Shown here piece by piece: positions 8,625 to 17,709 of a stretch of 64,000 bases of DNA (position 1 is the stretch's first letter; each line of letters begins with the position of its first letter). Source of the stretch: UBA4615 sp964399635 (lineage in GTDB: Bacteria > Pseudomonadota > Gammaproteobacteria > Burkholderiales > Burkholderiaceae_E). The translations under genes were made by a program, and so were the position numbers. Where the stretch lies: the NCBI GenBank assembly GCA_964399635.1, contig CAYNRU010000034.1, forward strand, positions 124,001-188,000, read 5' to 3'. The notes under the pieces were generated by a model. The model saw only the letters and a list, made by a program, of their open reading frames with translations. It made no database searches and was not told the origin of the DNA.

Positions 8625-10259
8625 TCAGGCCGCCGCCAGCCCGCCGAAGTCGAAGCCCCGGCCGGGCGCCGCCTCGAACAGCGCGCGCGTGTACGCGTGC
8701 TGCGGCGACCCGAACACGGACCGGGCCGGGCCGTACTCCACCACCTGCCCCTTGGACATCACCGCCACGTCGTCGCAGATCTGCGCCGCGACCCGCAGGT
8801 CGTGGGTGATGAAGAGCATCGCGAGGTTCAGGCGCGTGCGGATGTCGTCGAACAGCTCCAGCACCTGCTTCTGCACCGACACGTCCAGCGCCGAGACCGC
8901 CTCGTCGGCCACCAGCAGCTCAGGGCGCATCGCGAGCGCCCGCGCGATGCACAGCCGCTGGCGCTGCCCGCCCGAGAACTGGTGCGGGTAGCGATCGAGC
9001 GCCGACGCGTCCATGCGAACGAGGTCGAGCAGCGAGCGGCAGCGCTCGAGCGCCTCGGCGCGCGAGACGCCGAAGTTCATCGGCCCCTCGATCATCGCCT
9101 CCGCGATGGTGCGGCGCGGGTTCAGCGACCGGTACGGGTCCTGAAACACGATCTGGACCTTGTCGCGCATAGCGCGCAGCGTGCCGTGCGGGGTGCGCGC
9201 GATGTCGCGGCCCGACAGCAGCACCTCGCCGCCGCTCGGGTCGATCAGGCGCACGATGCAGCGCGCCACCGTGGACTTGCCCGATCCCGATTCGCCGACG
9301 ATGCCCAGCGTGCGCCCGCGCCGGATGTCGAAGGACACGTCCTGCGCCGCGTTGACCTTGCGGTGCGCCCCGAACCAGCCGCGCGTCTCGTAGATCTTGG
9401 ACAGGCCGCGGACCTCGAGCACCACCGGCGCTGCGTCGTCGAGCGCGCGGTCGGGCACGGTGAGCTTGGGGACCGATGCCATCAGCATCTTCGTGTATGG
9501 GTGCGTGGGTCGACGCAGCACGGTCTGCTTGTCGCCGATCTCGACGAGGTCACCCAGGCGCAGCACCGCGACCCGGTGCGCCACCTCAGCGACCACGCCG
9601 AAGTCGTGCGTGATGAAGAGCACGCCGGTGCCATGGCGCGCCTGCAGCTCGACCACGAGCTTGAGGATCTGCGCCTGCGTGGTCACGTCGAGCGCGGTGG
9701 TGGGCTCGTCGGCGATCAGCAGCACCGGGTCGAGCACCAGCGCGATCGCGATCACGATCCGCTGGCGCTGCCCGCCCGACAGCTGGTGCGGATAGCTCGC
9801 GACGATGCGCTCCGGGTCGGGGAGCATCACCTCGCGGATGATGTCGAGCACCTTCCTGCGGCGGTCCGCCGCCGACAGCGAGGTGTGCTCGCTCAGCACC
9901 TCGTCGATCTGGTCGCCGCAGGTCATGACCGGGTTGAGCGCGGTCATCGGCTCCTGGAAGATCATCGACATGCGGGTCGCGCGCAGCTCGCGCAGCCGCG
10001 ACGGGCTCGCATGGGTGATGTCCTCGCCCTGCAGCAGGATGCGCCCGCCGGTGACCGGCAGGGTCTTGGGCAGCAGGCCCATCACGGCCTGCGCGATCAC
10101 CGACTTGCCCGAGCCCGATTCGCCGACCAGGCACAGCACCTCGCCGCGGCCCACGCTGAACGACACCTCGGTGACCGCCGAGGAGCGGTCGGCGCCGCCC
10201 GGCAGGCCCACCGTGAGCCCGCGGACCTCGAGGATCGGACCGTCGGTGGCGGCGCTCAT
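8625..10259 (-). CDS. ABC transporter, fused double ATP-binding protein (GsiA/YejF type)
   Basis: Single polypeptide of 544 residues with two complete ABC ATPase domains, equivalent to a DppD-DppF fusion. The first Walker A is GESGSGKS (46-53) with LSGGQ at about 160 and LIADEPTTALD; the second Walker A is at about 322-330 with its own LSGGQRQR. Each half carries an oligopeptide-type HPYT segment. The start is set by an ATGA overlap with the upstream permease gene. It powers the second peptide-type importer, encoded by the three genes upstream on the same strand. Confidence 0.93.
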   Translation of the reverse strand: MSAATDGPILEVRGLTVGLPGGADRSSAVTEVSFSVGRGEVLCLVGESGSGKSVIAQAVMGLLPKTLPVTGGRILLQGEDITHASPSRLRELRATRMSMIFQEPMTALNPVMTCGDQIDEVLSEHTSLSAADRRRKVLDIIREVMLPDPERIVASYPHQLSGGQRQRIVIAIALVLDPVLLIADEPTTALDVTTQAQILKLVVELQARHGTGVLFITHDFGVVAEVAHRVAVLRLGDLVEIGDKQTVLRRPTHPYTKMLMASVPKLTVPDRALDDAAPVVLEVRGLSKIYETRGWFGAHRKVNAAQDVSFDIRRGRTLGIVGESGSGKSTVARCIVRLIDPSGGEVLLSGRDIARTPHGTLRAMRDKVQIVFQDPYRSLNPRRTIAEAMIEGPMNFGVSRAEALERCRSLLDLVRMDASALDRYPHQFSGGQRQRLCIARALAMRPELLVADEAVSALDVSVQKQVLELFDDIRTRLNLAMLFITHDLRVAAQICDDVAVMSKGQVVEYGPARSVFGSPQHAYTRALFEAAPGRGFDFGGLAAA

Positions 10260-11191
10260 GTGCGACGCGCCATCTTCGGGTCGAGCGTGTCGCGCAGACC
10301 GTCGCCCAGGATGTTGACCGCCAGCACCGTGACCGCGAGGAAGATGCCGGGGAAGAAGATGTTGTGCGGGAACTCGCTGAACTGCGTGCGACCCTCGGCC
10401 ATCACGTTGCCCCAGGTCGGGATGTCGGGCGGCAGGCCCACGCCCAGGAAGGACAGGATCGCCTCGACCAGGATGCCCGAGGCGCAGATGAAGGTGCCCT
10501 GCACGATCAGTGGCGCCAGCGTATTGGGCAGGATGTGCCGGATCATGATCCGCCAGGTCGGCGTGCCCATCGAGATCGCGGCCTCGACGTAGGGCTCCTC
10601 GCGCACGGTCAGCACCAGCGAGCGCACCAGCCGCGTGACCCGCGGTATCTCGGGGATCGCGATCGCGATCACCACCGTCAGCAGGCTGCCGCGCCACAGC
10701 GCCACCAGCGCGATCGCGATCAGGATCGCCGGGATCGACATCACCCCGTCCATCACGCGCATCAACGGCCCGTCGAGCCAGCGCAGGTAGCCCGCCGACA
10801 GGCCGAACAGCACACCGAAGGCGACCGCGACCACCGCGGTCGCCAGCCCCACGACCAGCGACACCCGGGTGCCGTAGATGACGCGGCTGTAGATATCGCG
10901 CCCGAAGCTGTCGGAGCCCATCCAGAAGGTGTGCTCGAAGCTGTTGCCGTCGAGGTCGGTGATCTCGCCGGTCTTGCCGGGCACCAGGTCGCGGCTGACC
11001 GGATCGAACAGCGACGGGTCGACCGTGCCGAGCCAGGGCGCGGCGAGCGCAACCAGCACCAGCACCGCCAGCACCACGCCGCCCAGGCGCACGGACCCGT
11101 TGCGGCGCACGCGCTGCCAGGTGGAGGGGCGCGAGACGATCGTCGCGGCTTCGATGGACAGGGATGCGTCCGGGATGATCGGGCTGGCCAT
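10256..11191 (-). CDS. ABC transporter permease, DppC/OppC type
   Basis: Membrane subunit of the second peptide-type importer, 311 residues. The N-terminal membrane segment (about 38-56) is followed by a long periplasmic loop and FWMGSDSFGRDIYSR, the DppC/OppC signature. The EAA-like loop near EAAISMGTPTWR should contact the fused ATPase. The end LRDTLDPKM is typical of the family. It overlaps the ATPase gene by ATGA and starts 4 bases after the stop of the other permease gene, a compact operon arrangement. Confidence 0.92.
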   Translation of the reverse strand: MASPIIPDASLSIEAATIVSRPSTWQRVRRNGSVRLGGVVLAVLVLVALAAPWLGTVDPSLFDPVSRDLVPGKTGEITDLDGNSFEHTFWMGSDSFGRDIYSRVIYGTRVSLVVGLATAVVAVAFGVLFGLSAGYLRWLDGPLMRVMDGVMSIPAILIAIALVALWRGSLLTVVIAIAIPEIPRVTRLVRSLVLTVREEPYVEAAISMGTPTWRIMIRHILPNTLAPLIVQGTFICASGILVEAILSFLGVGLPPDIPTWGNVMAEGRTQFSEFPHNIFFPGIFLAVTVLAVNILGDGLRDTLDPKMARRT

Positions 11192-11195
11192 GGTG

Positions 11196-12137
11196 TCAGT
11201 ACCGGATGCGCGGATCGAAGAACACGTAGGACAGGTCGACCAGCAGGTTGACCAGCACGTAGACGAACGAGAAGAACAGGATCACGCCCTGGATCGTCGG
11301 GAAGTCGCGCGCCAGCACGGCGTCGACCGTCAGTCGGCCGAGCCCCGGGATCGCATAGACCGACTCGGTCACCACCACGCCGCCGATCAGCAGCGCGATG
11401 CCGATGCCGATCACCGTGATGATCGGCACCGCCGCGTTGGTGAGCGCGTGGCGCAGCAGCACCTTGGACTCGGGCAGGCCCTTGGCCCGCGCGGTGCGGA
11501 TGTAGTCCTCGCCGAGCGTCTCGAGCACGGAGGCGCGGGTCACGCGCGCGATCAGCGCCACGTACACGACGGACAGCGTGATCGCGGGGAGCGCCAGGTG
11601 GCGCAGCCACAGGCCCACGCCGCCCGACAGCCGCTGGTAGCCCTGCACCGGCAGCCAGCCGAGCTTCATCGCGAGCAGCCAGATCAGCAGGTAGGCGAGC
11701 ACGAACACGGGGATCGAGAAGCCCAGCACCGAGAAGCCCATCAGCGAGCGGTCGAGCCAGCCGCCGTGGCGCCATGCGGCGAGCACGCCGAGCGGCACCG
11801 ACACCAGCACCGCGACCAGCATGGTGATCACGGTGAGCGACAGCGTCGGCTCGAGGCGCTGGCCGATCAGCGAGACGACGTCGGTCTTGTAGTAGAAGGA
11901 CTGGCCGAGGTCGCCCTGCAGCAGGTGGGAGGCCCAGATCAGGTACTGCTCGACGATGGACCGGTCCAGGCCGAGGTTGGTTCGGATCTGCGCGATCTGC
12001 TCGCTGGTGGCCTGGTCGCCGGCGAGGATCGCCGCCGGGTCGCCCGGCGTCAGCCGAAGCAGCAGGAACACCAGCACCGAGACGATCAGCAGCACCGGGA
12101 TCGTCGAGAGGAGCCGACGTGCGAGAAAGGCGAGCAT
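11196..12137 (-). CDS. ABC transporter permease, DppB/OppB type
   Basis: Membrane subunit of the second importer, 313 residues. It starts with LAFLARRLLSTIPVLLIVSV, the conserved first transmembrane segment, followed by LTPGDPA and a periplasmic region, and ends with FFDPRIRY as usual for DppB homologues. The transport domain covers about residues 95-310. It lies 65 bases downstream of the binding-protein gene and directly upstream of the DppC-type permease, so it belongs to the same transcript. Confidence 0.92.
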   Translation of the reverse strand: MLAFLARRLLSTIPVLLIVSVLVFLLLRLTPGDPAAILAGDQATSEQIAQIRTNLGLDRSIVEQYLIWASHLLQGDLGQSFYYKTDVVSLIGQRLEPTLSLTVITMLVAVLVSVPLGVLAAWRHGGWLDRSLMGFSVLGFSIPVFVLAYLLIWLLAMKLGWLPVQGYQRLSGGVGLWLRHLALPAITLSVVYVALIARVTRASVLETLGEDYIRTARAKGLPESKVLLRHALTNAAVPIITVIGIGIALLIGGVVVTESVYAIPGLGRLTVDAVLARDFPTIQGVILFFSFVYVLVNLLVDLSYVFFDPRIRY

Positions 12138-12202
12138 GAAGACCTGCTTGAAACGCGCGGGGCCGGTCGAGCCGGCCCCGCCGGGGCATCACGGGGACGC
12201 CA

Positions 12203-13795
12203 TCAGTTCTTCTTGAGGTTCCAGTAGACGTTGGAGTTGCTGACGAAGAAGCCCGAGATGTTCTTGCGGGCGGCCTGGGGCTGGTCGAACTCGCCGAGCG
12301 GCGCGTGCGTGCCGACCTCGTAGGCGCGCGTGTGGATCGCGCCGGCCAGCTTCTTCTTCTCGCCCTCGTCGGTGGCGCGCATGAACTGGTCGCGCAGCTT
12401 GGGCAGCTTGTCGTCCGTCGCCCAGCCGAACCAGACCGACTTCTCGCCCCGGGTGTCCATCGTGGGGTTCGAGATCGGGCTCCAGATGTCCTGGGCGGTC
12501 CAGGCCGTCAGGAACATGTGCCAGCCGCCCTTCTCCGGGGCGTCCTTCTTGGCCCGGCGCCCGACCAGGGTCTGCCAGTCCATCGCCTGCAGGTCGACCT
12601 TGAAGCCGGCCTGGCGCAGCAGCTGGGCGGCCACGTCGGGCAGCTTCTGGATCGACGCGAGGTCGGTCGGCTTGAGGATCACGATCGGTGTGCCGTCGTA
12701 GCCCGACTCCTTCAGCAGCTCCTGCGCCTTGCGCATGCCGCCCTTGGACTGCAGCTCGCTGCCCGCGGTGGTGCCGTAGGGCGTGTTGCAGAAGAACATC
12801 GAGTAGCAGGGCTTGAAGAGCTCCTTCACGCCCACCTGGGCGCGCAGGAACGGCTCCTGCGCGAATGCGGCGATCGCGGCCTGGCGCACCTTCGGGTTGT
12901 CGAAGGGCTTGTGCAGGTGGTTGAACCGGGCCATGTACTGCAGGCCGATGTTCGAGTAGTTGGTGATCTGCAGGCTGGGGTCCTTCTTGACCCCCTCGAA
13001 GAAGTCGAAGCCCAGCTGCTCGATGATGTCGACCTCGCCCTTCTGGAGCGCGGCCACCTGGGCCTGGCCGTCGCGCAGGGCGAGGTTCCACTCGACGCGG
13101 TCGACGTACACCCGCTTGCCGCCGGTGGTGCCGGACGGCGGCTCGCTGCGCGGCACGTACTTCTCGAACTTGGTGTAGACCGCCTTGTCGCCGGGCTTGA
13201 ACTCGTCGCGCTTGAACACGTACGGGCCCGAGCCGATGTACTCCTCGATCTGCTTGAAGGGGTCGGTCTCGGCGACGCGCTTGGGCATCATGAACGGCAC
13301 GGACGAGCCAGGCTTGCCGAGCGCCTCGAGCACGAAGCCGCAGGCCTCGCCGAGGAAGATCCGGAAGGTGTCGGGCGCGGGCGAGTCCATGCGGGACACG
13401 AACTGCATCAGCGCCGAGCCCATCGCGTCGCGCTTGCCCCAGCGGCCGATGGAGGCGATGACGTCCTCGCCGGTGACCGGCTGGCCGTCGTGCCACAGAA
13501 GGCCCTTGCGCAGCTTGAAGGTGTAGAGGCGGTTGTCGGGGCTGACCGTCCAGCTCTCGACCATCTGGGGCTTGACCACGCCCTTCTCGTCGGTGCCGAA
13601 CAGCGTGTCGTAGATCATGTAGCCGTGGTTGCGGCTCATGTACGCGGTCGTCCAGATCGGATCGAGCACCGCCAGGTTGGAGTGAGGCACCACCTTCAGC
13701 ACGTTCTGCTGGGCGGAGGCGGGCGCGACGGCCGCCAGGGCGCCCACGGCCAGCAGGCCTGCGGCGACGCGCTTGAGTCGGGTGGACAATGGCAA
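12203..13795 (-). CDS. ABC transporter solute-binding protein, family 5
   Basis: Periplasmic receptor of the second importer, 530 residues. I chose the TTG at 13795: it has AGGAG six bases upstream and immediately gives a clean signal peptide (basic STRLKR, hydrophobic core, APASA cleavage before QQNVLKV). The mature part has the family 5 features DNRLYTFKLRKGLLWHDGQPV and an IGSGPYVFKRDEF region. It heads the operon binding protein-permease-permease-ATPase-DSD1 enzyme. A candidate promoter lies 55-85 bases upstream. It differs clearly from the receptor pair at 1-275 and 5686-7365, so its ligand is probably different. Confidence 0.92.
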   Translation of the reverse strand: MPLSTRLKRVAAGLLAVGALAAVAPASAQQNVLKVVPHSNLAVLDPIWTTAYMSRNHGYMIYDTLFGTDEKGVVKPQMVESWTVSPDNRLYTFKLRKGLLWHDGQPVTGEDVIASIGRWGKRDAMGSALMQFVSRMDSPAPDTFRIFLGEACGFVLEALGKPGSSVPFMMPKRVAETDPFKQIEEYIGSGPYVFKRDEFKPGDKAVYTKFEKYVPRSEPPSGTTGGKRVYVDRVEWNLALRDGQAQVAALQKGEVDIIEQLGFDFFEGVKKDPSLQITNYSNIGLQYMARFNHLHKPFDNPKVRQAAIAAFAQEPFLRAQVGVKELFKPCYSMFFCNTPYGTTAGSELQSKGGMRKAQELLKESGYDGTPIVILKPTDLASIQKLPDVAAQLLRQAGFKVDLQAMDWQTLVGRRAKKDAPEKGGWHMFLTAWTAQDIWSPISNPTMDTRGEKSVWFGWATDDKLPKLRDQFMRATDEGEKKKLAGAIHTRAYEVGTHAPLGEFDQPQAARKNISGFFVSNSNVYWNLKKN

Positions 13796-13849
13796 GATGG
13801 ACTCCTGGTGTTGTGACGTTCGGGCGATCCGGTGACGCCCGGAGGCGTG

Positions 13850-13879
13850 ACCATAGTCTATGGGCGCATCCTGACGCAA
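13850..13879 (-). promoter_or_regulatory. Candidate promoter of the second ABC operon, with a small palindrome
   Basis: Read on the minus strand, TTGCGT (13874-13879) and TATGGT (13850-13855) are separated by 18 bases and lie upstream of the binding-protein start at 13795. The -10 region overlaps a perfect 11-base palindrome, CATAGTCTATG (13852-13862), which could be an operator. The assignment rests on this similarity alone. Confidence 0.4.
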
Positions 13880-13922
13880 GGTTCGGGCTGTCGGCCCGGC
13901 TCGCGCGGCACGCTCCACGGGC

Positions 13923-15398
13923 TCACAGCGGCGGGCGCATCGCCCCCCACGGCGTCACCATCTCATAGGCCCGCGCCGCGCGCAGGCACAGGTCCTCGCG
14001 GTGGTTGGGCGCGACCAGCTGCAGCGACAGCGGCAGCCCGGCTCGTGAGAAGCCGCAGCCCATCACCAGCGCGGGCTGCTGCGTCAGGTTGAACGGGAAG
14101 GAAAAGGGCGTCCACCAGGTCCAGTCGGAGCCGTTGACCGGCGTGACGCCCGGGGGCAGCGCCGGCATCGTGAGGCCCACGTCGAAGGGCTGCACCGCGG
14201 TGCCAGGCGTGAGCATCAGGTCCCACGACCGGTGGAAGGCCTGCATCTGCATGGCGAGCGCGCCGCGGGCCGTCTGCGCGTCGAGGAAGTCGGTGACCGT
14301 GTAGCGCGCCGCGAACTCGACCGACTCGCGCAGGCCCGGGTCGAGCAGCGCGAGCTGCTCGGGCGGCAGTCGGTGCAGCAGGTTGCGGGCCGACGAGAAC
14401 CAGTGGACCGCGAAGATGCCCGCGCTGTCGGGGATGCCCGGGTCGATCTGCTCGACGGTGGCGCCGAGCTCGGCGAACACCTTGGCGGCGGCGGCGACCG
14501 CCGCCTCGATCTCGGGGTCCACGTGCGGCACGTAGCCCATCCGCGGGCTGTAGGCGATCCGCAGGCCCTTCAGCGAGGTGCCGAGCGCCAGCCCCCCGGC
14601 GCGCGACGCATCGCCGGCGAGTGCCGCCGCGAAGCTGGCGTCCGACGGGGGCAGCGCCATCCAGTCGCGGTGGTCCGGGCGCGCGAGCACGTCCAGCATC
14701 AGCGCGGCGTCCTCGACCGTGCGGGCCTGCGGCCCGACGTGCGCGACGGTGCCCATCGGGGACAGCGGCCACGCGGGTACGCGCCCGAAGTGCGCCTTGA
14801 TGCCGACCGTGCCGGTGAAGGCGGCAGGGATGCGGATCGAGCCGCCGCCGTCGGTGCCGGTGGCGAGCGCGCCCATCCCGGCGGTGATGGCCGACACCGC
14901 GCCGCCGGACGATCCGCCCGGCGTCTTGGAGAGGTCCCAGGGGTTGCGCGTGATGCCGGACAGCGGGCTGTCGGTGCTGCCGCGCCAGCCGAACTCCGGC
15001 GTCGCGGTCTTGCCGAGCAGCACGGCGCCGGCCTCGCGCAGCCGCGCGGTGGACGGTGCGTCCACGTCCCAGGACTGCCTGGGGTCGACGGTGCGCGAGC
15101 CGCGCAGCGTGGGCCAGCCGCGGGTGAGCAGCAGGTCCTTGACGGAGGTGGGCACGCCGTCGAGCGGGCCCGCGGGCGCCCCCTTCATCCAGCGCGCCTC
15201 GGACGCGCGGGCGTCGCGCATCGCGGACTCGTGGTCCACCAACACGAAGGCGTTGAGCCGGGGGTTCAGCGCGTCGATGCGGGCGAGCGCGTTGCGGGTG
15301 GCCTCCACCGGCGACAGCGAGCGGTCGCGGTAGGCCGCGACCAGCTCGGTCGCGCTCAAGTAGGCGAGGTCTTCGGCATCCATGGCGCGGTCCGGCAT
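13923..15398 (-). CDS. Amidase-signature family hydrolase
   Basis: Amidase of 491 residues, the full length for the family. The triad is K87 in VPTSVKDLL, cis-serine S163 in GGSSGGA and nucleophile S187 in GTDGGGSIR. Two starts are possible, ATG at 15398 or ATG at 15383, five codons apart; neither has a strong ribosome site. The substrate is unknown. The gene is upstream of, and on the same strand as, the second ABC operon, but 127 bases and a candidate promoter separate them. It is divergent from the MlrC-type peptidase gene, with a shared 118-base control region. Confidence 0.88.
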   Translation of the reverse strand: MPDRAMDAEDLAYLSATELVAAYRDRSLSPVEATRNALARIDALNPRLNAFVLVDHESAMRDARASEARWMKGAPAGPLDGVPTSVKDLLLTRGWPTLRGSRTVDPRQSWDVDAPSTARLREAGAVLLGKTATPEFGWRGSTDSPLSGITRNPWDLSKTPGGSSGGAVSAITAGMGALATGTDGGGSIRIPAAFTGTVGIKAHFGRVPAWPLSPMGTVAHVGPQARTVEDAALMLDVLARPDHRDWMALPPSDASFAAALAGDASRAGGLALGTSLKGLRIAYSPRMGYVPHVDPEIEAAVAAAAKVFAELGATVEQIDPGIPDSAGIFAVHWFSSARNLLHRLPPEQLALLDPGLRESVEFAARYTVTDFLDAQTARGALAMQMQAFHRSWDLMLTPGTAVQPFDVGLTMPALPPGVTPVNGSDWTWWTPFSFPFNLTQQPALVMGCGFSRAGLPLSLQLVAPNHREDLCLRAARAYEMVTPWGAMRPPL

Positions 15399-15440
15399 GC
15401 GGATTTGTAGGGTTCGGGCCAGCGTAGCACAATGATTTCG

Positions 15441-15467
15441 GCGCGGCCGGCGCGGCCGGCGCGGCCC
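15441..15467. repeat. Three tandem copies of a 9-base unit
   Basis: The unit GCGCGGCCG occurs at 15441-15449 and 15450-15458, and with one mismatch at 15459-15467. It lies in the divergent spacer between the amidase and M81 peptidase genes. It is probably slippage in GC-rich DNA. Confidence 0.7.
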
Positions 15468-15516
15468 GTCGCGCCGAGGTGCGTCCCCCCATCCCCTACC
15501 TCCTGGAGCACACCGA

Positions 15517-17025
15517 GTGGCGACGATCGCGATCGGCGGCATGCAGCACGAGACCAACACCTTCGCGCCGTCCAAGGCCGACTACACCGCCTTCGAGCAC
15601 GGCGGGGGCTGGCCGTCGGTGCAGCGCGGCGAGCCGCTGTTCGAGGCGGTGGCCGGGGCCAACATCCCGATCCAGGGCGCCATCGACGCGCTGCGCGCGC
15701 GCGGCCACGCCCTGGTCCCGCTCACCTGGGCCGCGGCCTCGCCGTCGGCCCACGTCACGCGCGAGGCCTTCGAGACGATCGTCGGTGACCTGATCGGGCG
15801 GCTGCGCGCGGCCGGCCAGGTCGAGGGCGTCTACCTGGACCTGCACGGCGCGATGGTCTGCGAGCACCACGACGACGGCGAGGGCGAGATCCTGCGGCGC
15901 GTGCGCGAGGCGGTGGGCCCCAAGGTGCCGGTGGTGGCGAGCCTCGACCTGCATGCCAACGTCACCCGCCAGATGGTCGCGCAGTCCGATGCGCTGACCA
16001 TCTACCGCACCTATCCGCACGTCGACATGGCCGAGACCGGCGCTCGCGCGGGCGCGATGCTCGACGCGATGCTCGCGCGCGGCCGCAGGCCGGCCAAGGC
16101 GCACCGCCAGTTCGATTTCCTGACCGGCATCCCGTCGCAGAGCACCTTCATCGAGCCCTGCCGCGGGCTGTACGCGAGGATCGCCGAGATCGAGCGCCGC
16201 CACGCCGCGTCGGTGGACTTCGCGCCCGGCTTCCCGATGGCCGACTTCCCGGAGTGCGGCATGTCGGTCGTCGCCTACGCCGACACCGACGCCGCCGCGC
16301 AGGCCGCGCTCGCCGAGATCGGCGACGCGGTCGCCGCGGCCGAGCCGGACTTCGCGCTGGAGCTGCTCACGCCCGACGAGGCGGTGATGCGCGCGATGCG
16401 CGTGGGCACGCCCGGCGCGCCGGTGGTGCTGGCCGACACGCAGGACAACCCGGGGGCCGGCGGCAACGGCGACACCACCGGGCTGCTCGCGGCGATGATC
16501 CGTCACCGCGCGCCGGACGCGGTGCTCGGCCTGCTGATCGACGGGGCGAGCGCGGCGCGCGCGCACCAGGCCGGCCGGGGCGCGACGCTCGAGTTCGCGC
16601 TCGGCGCCGTCTCGGGCGTCGCGGGCCATGCGCCGCTTGCAGGGCGCTTCGTCGTGGAGCGGCTCGGGGACGGCAGGTTCACCTGCACCGGCCCGATGTT
16701 CCGCGGCTTCCGGATGATGCTCGGGCCGATGGCGCTGCTGCGCGAGGAGGCCTCCGGCGTGCGGGTGGTGCTGGCGACCCGCAAGTGCCAGGCCGCCGAC
16801 CAGGAGATGTTCCGGCACGTGGGCATCGAGCCGGTGCGCCAGCGCGTGCTGGCGCTCAAGAGCTCGGTGCACTTCCGCGCCGACTTCCAGCCGATCGCGC
16901 GCGAGGTGCTGGTGGTGCGCTCGCCCGGGCCCGCGCTCGCCGACCCGGTGGACTTCCCCTGGAAGCGGCTGCGGCCGGGCATCCGGATGCGCCCGCTCGG
17001 GCCGGTGTTCGGGGGGCGGTCCTGA
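15517..17025 (+). CDS. M81-family metallopeptidase (MlrC-like)
   Basis: Zinc-dependent peptidase of the MlrC family, 502 residues, a typical length. Characteristic motifs are GGMQHETNTFAP near the N-terminus (H11, E12), DLHGAMV and LDLHANVT in the N-terminal domain, and DNPGAGGNGDTT, conserved at the start of the C-terminal MlrC domain. Translation starts at GTG 15517, with GGAG eight bases upstream. Characterised MlrC cleaves linear microcystin products, but most relatives have unknown substrates. Its position divergent from an amidase and a peptide/D-amino-acid ABC operon suggests a role in breaking down an unusual peptide. No signal peptide is seen, so it should be cytoplasmic. Confidence 0.88.
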   Translation: MATIAIGGMQHETNTFAPSKADYTAFEHGGGWPSVQRGEPLFEAVAGANIPIQGAIDALRARGHALVPLTWAAASPSAHVTREAFETIVGDLIGRLRAAGQVEGVYLDLHGAMVCEHHDDGEGEILRRVREAVGPKVPVVASLDLHANVTRQMVAQSDALTIYRTYPHVDMAETGARAGAMLDAMLARGRRPAKAHRQFDFLTGIPSQSTFIEPCRGLYARIAEIERRHAASVDFAPGFPMADFPECGMSVVAYADTDAAAQAALAEIGDAVAAAEPDFALELLTPDEAVMRAMRVGTPGAPVVLADTQDNPGAGGNGDTTGLLAAMIRHRAPDAVLGLLIDGASAARAHQAGRGATLEFALGAVSGVAGHAPLAGRFVVERLGDGRFTCTGPMFRGFRMMLGPMALLREEASGVRVVLATRKCQAADQEMFRHVGIEPVRQRVLALKSSVHFRADFQPIAREVLVVRSPGPALADPVDFPWKRLRPGIRMRPLGPVFGGRS

Positions 17026-17114
17026 CCGGGTCGGTGGAGCGGGCCGGCCGGGCCTGCTGACGACGCGCGCATCGAGCGGGGGGTCCCGGGCGGGCATGAC
17101 GGCGGCGCGCCGAG

Positions 17115-17656
17115 CGCACCCTGCTGCCCCACCGGCTCGCGATTCGCGTGCCCGACGCCCTGTCGTGGGAGCGCGCCGCGGCTGTACCGGTGGCGCTGCT
17201 GACCGCGCACGACGCGCTGGTGACCAACGGCGCGATGCGGGCCGGCGACACGGTGCTGGTGCTGGGCGCGGCCACCAGGGTGGGCATCGTCGCGGTCCAG
17301 GCCGCGCGGCTGCTCGGTGCGGCCCGCGTGCTCGGCACCAGCACCTCGCCGTCCAAGCACGCGCCGCTCGCCGCGCTCGGCATCGACGCGGTGCTCGACG
17401 GGCGCGGCGACTTCGCCGCGGCGGTGCTCGAGGCAACCGGCGGCCATGGCGCCGACGTCGTCATCGACATGGTCGGCGCGTCAGCAGCCCTCGGGATCAT
17501 GCGTTGCGCCGCGGTCGGCGCGCTCTGGGTCCAGGTCGGGCGGGTCGGCGGCTCGAGTCACCGGTGGACGGCACCTGGCCGCTCGAGGCGACGGCGCAGG
17601 CGCACGCCCGGATGCGCGAGAACCTGCAGTTGGGCAAGGTGGTGCTGGTGCCCTGA
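17115..17656 (+). pseudogene. Quinone oxidoreductase / zinc-type alcohol dehydrogenase remnant
   Basis: Only the nucleotide-binding half of an MDR-family oxidoreductase is left. From about 17115 the frame reads LLPHRLAIRVPDALSWER and continues through the cofactor domain (TVLVLGAATRVGIVAVQAA, then GGHGADVVIDMVG) to VGRVGG near 17550. There the homology jumps to another frame, GTWPLEATAQAHARM to GKVVLVP, which is the normal C-terminus and stops at 17654-17656. The N-terminal GroES-like domain (about 130 residues) and roughly 45 residues before the C-terminus are missing. A deletion with a frame change at about 17550-17557 explains the second lesion. There is no credible start, so it is not functional. 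Confidence 0.85.
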
Positions 17657-17672
17657 GGGCACGACCGCCGGA

Positions 17673-17701
17673 GGTCGGCGCGGCGTCTTGCCGCGCCGAC
17701 C
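17673..17701 (-). terminator. Strong hairpin after the SRPBCC gene
   Basis: GGTCGGCGCGGC (17673-17684) and GCCGCGCCGACC (17690-17701) form a perfect 12-base stem with the loop GTCTT. It begins 8 bases after the stop of the minus-strand SRPBCC gene and also follows the plus-strand remnant, so it could act in both directions. No T-tract follows, as is common in GC-rich genomes. Confidence 0.65.
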
Positions 17702-17709
17702 CTCCCGGC

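Noticed and set aside
8097..10592. Long plus-strand open frame opposite the fused ATPase gene
   Set aside because: It is the antisense of two complete ABC ATPase domains; histidine/arginine-rich without motifs.
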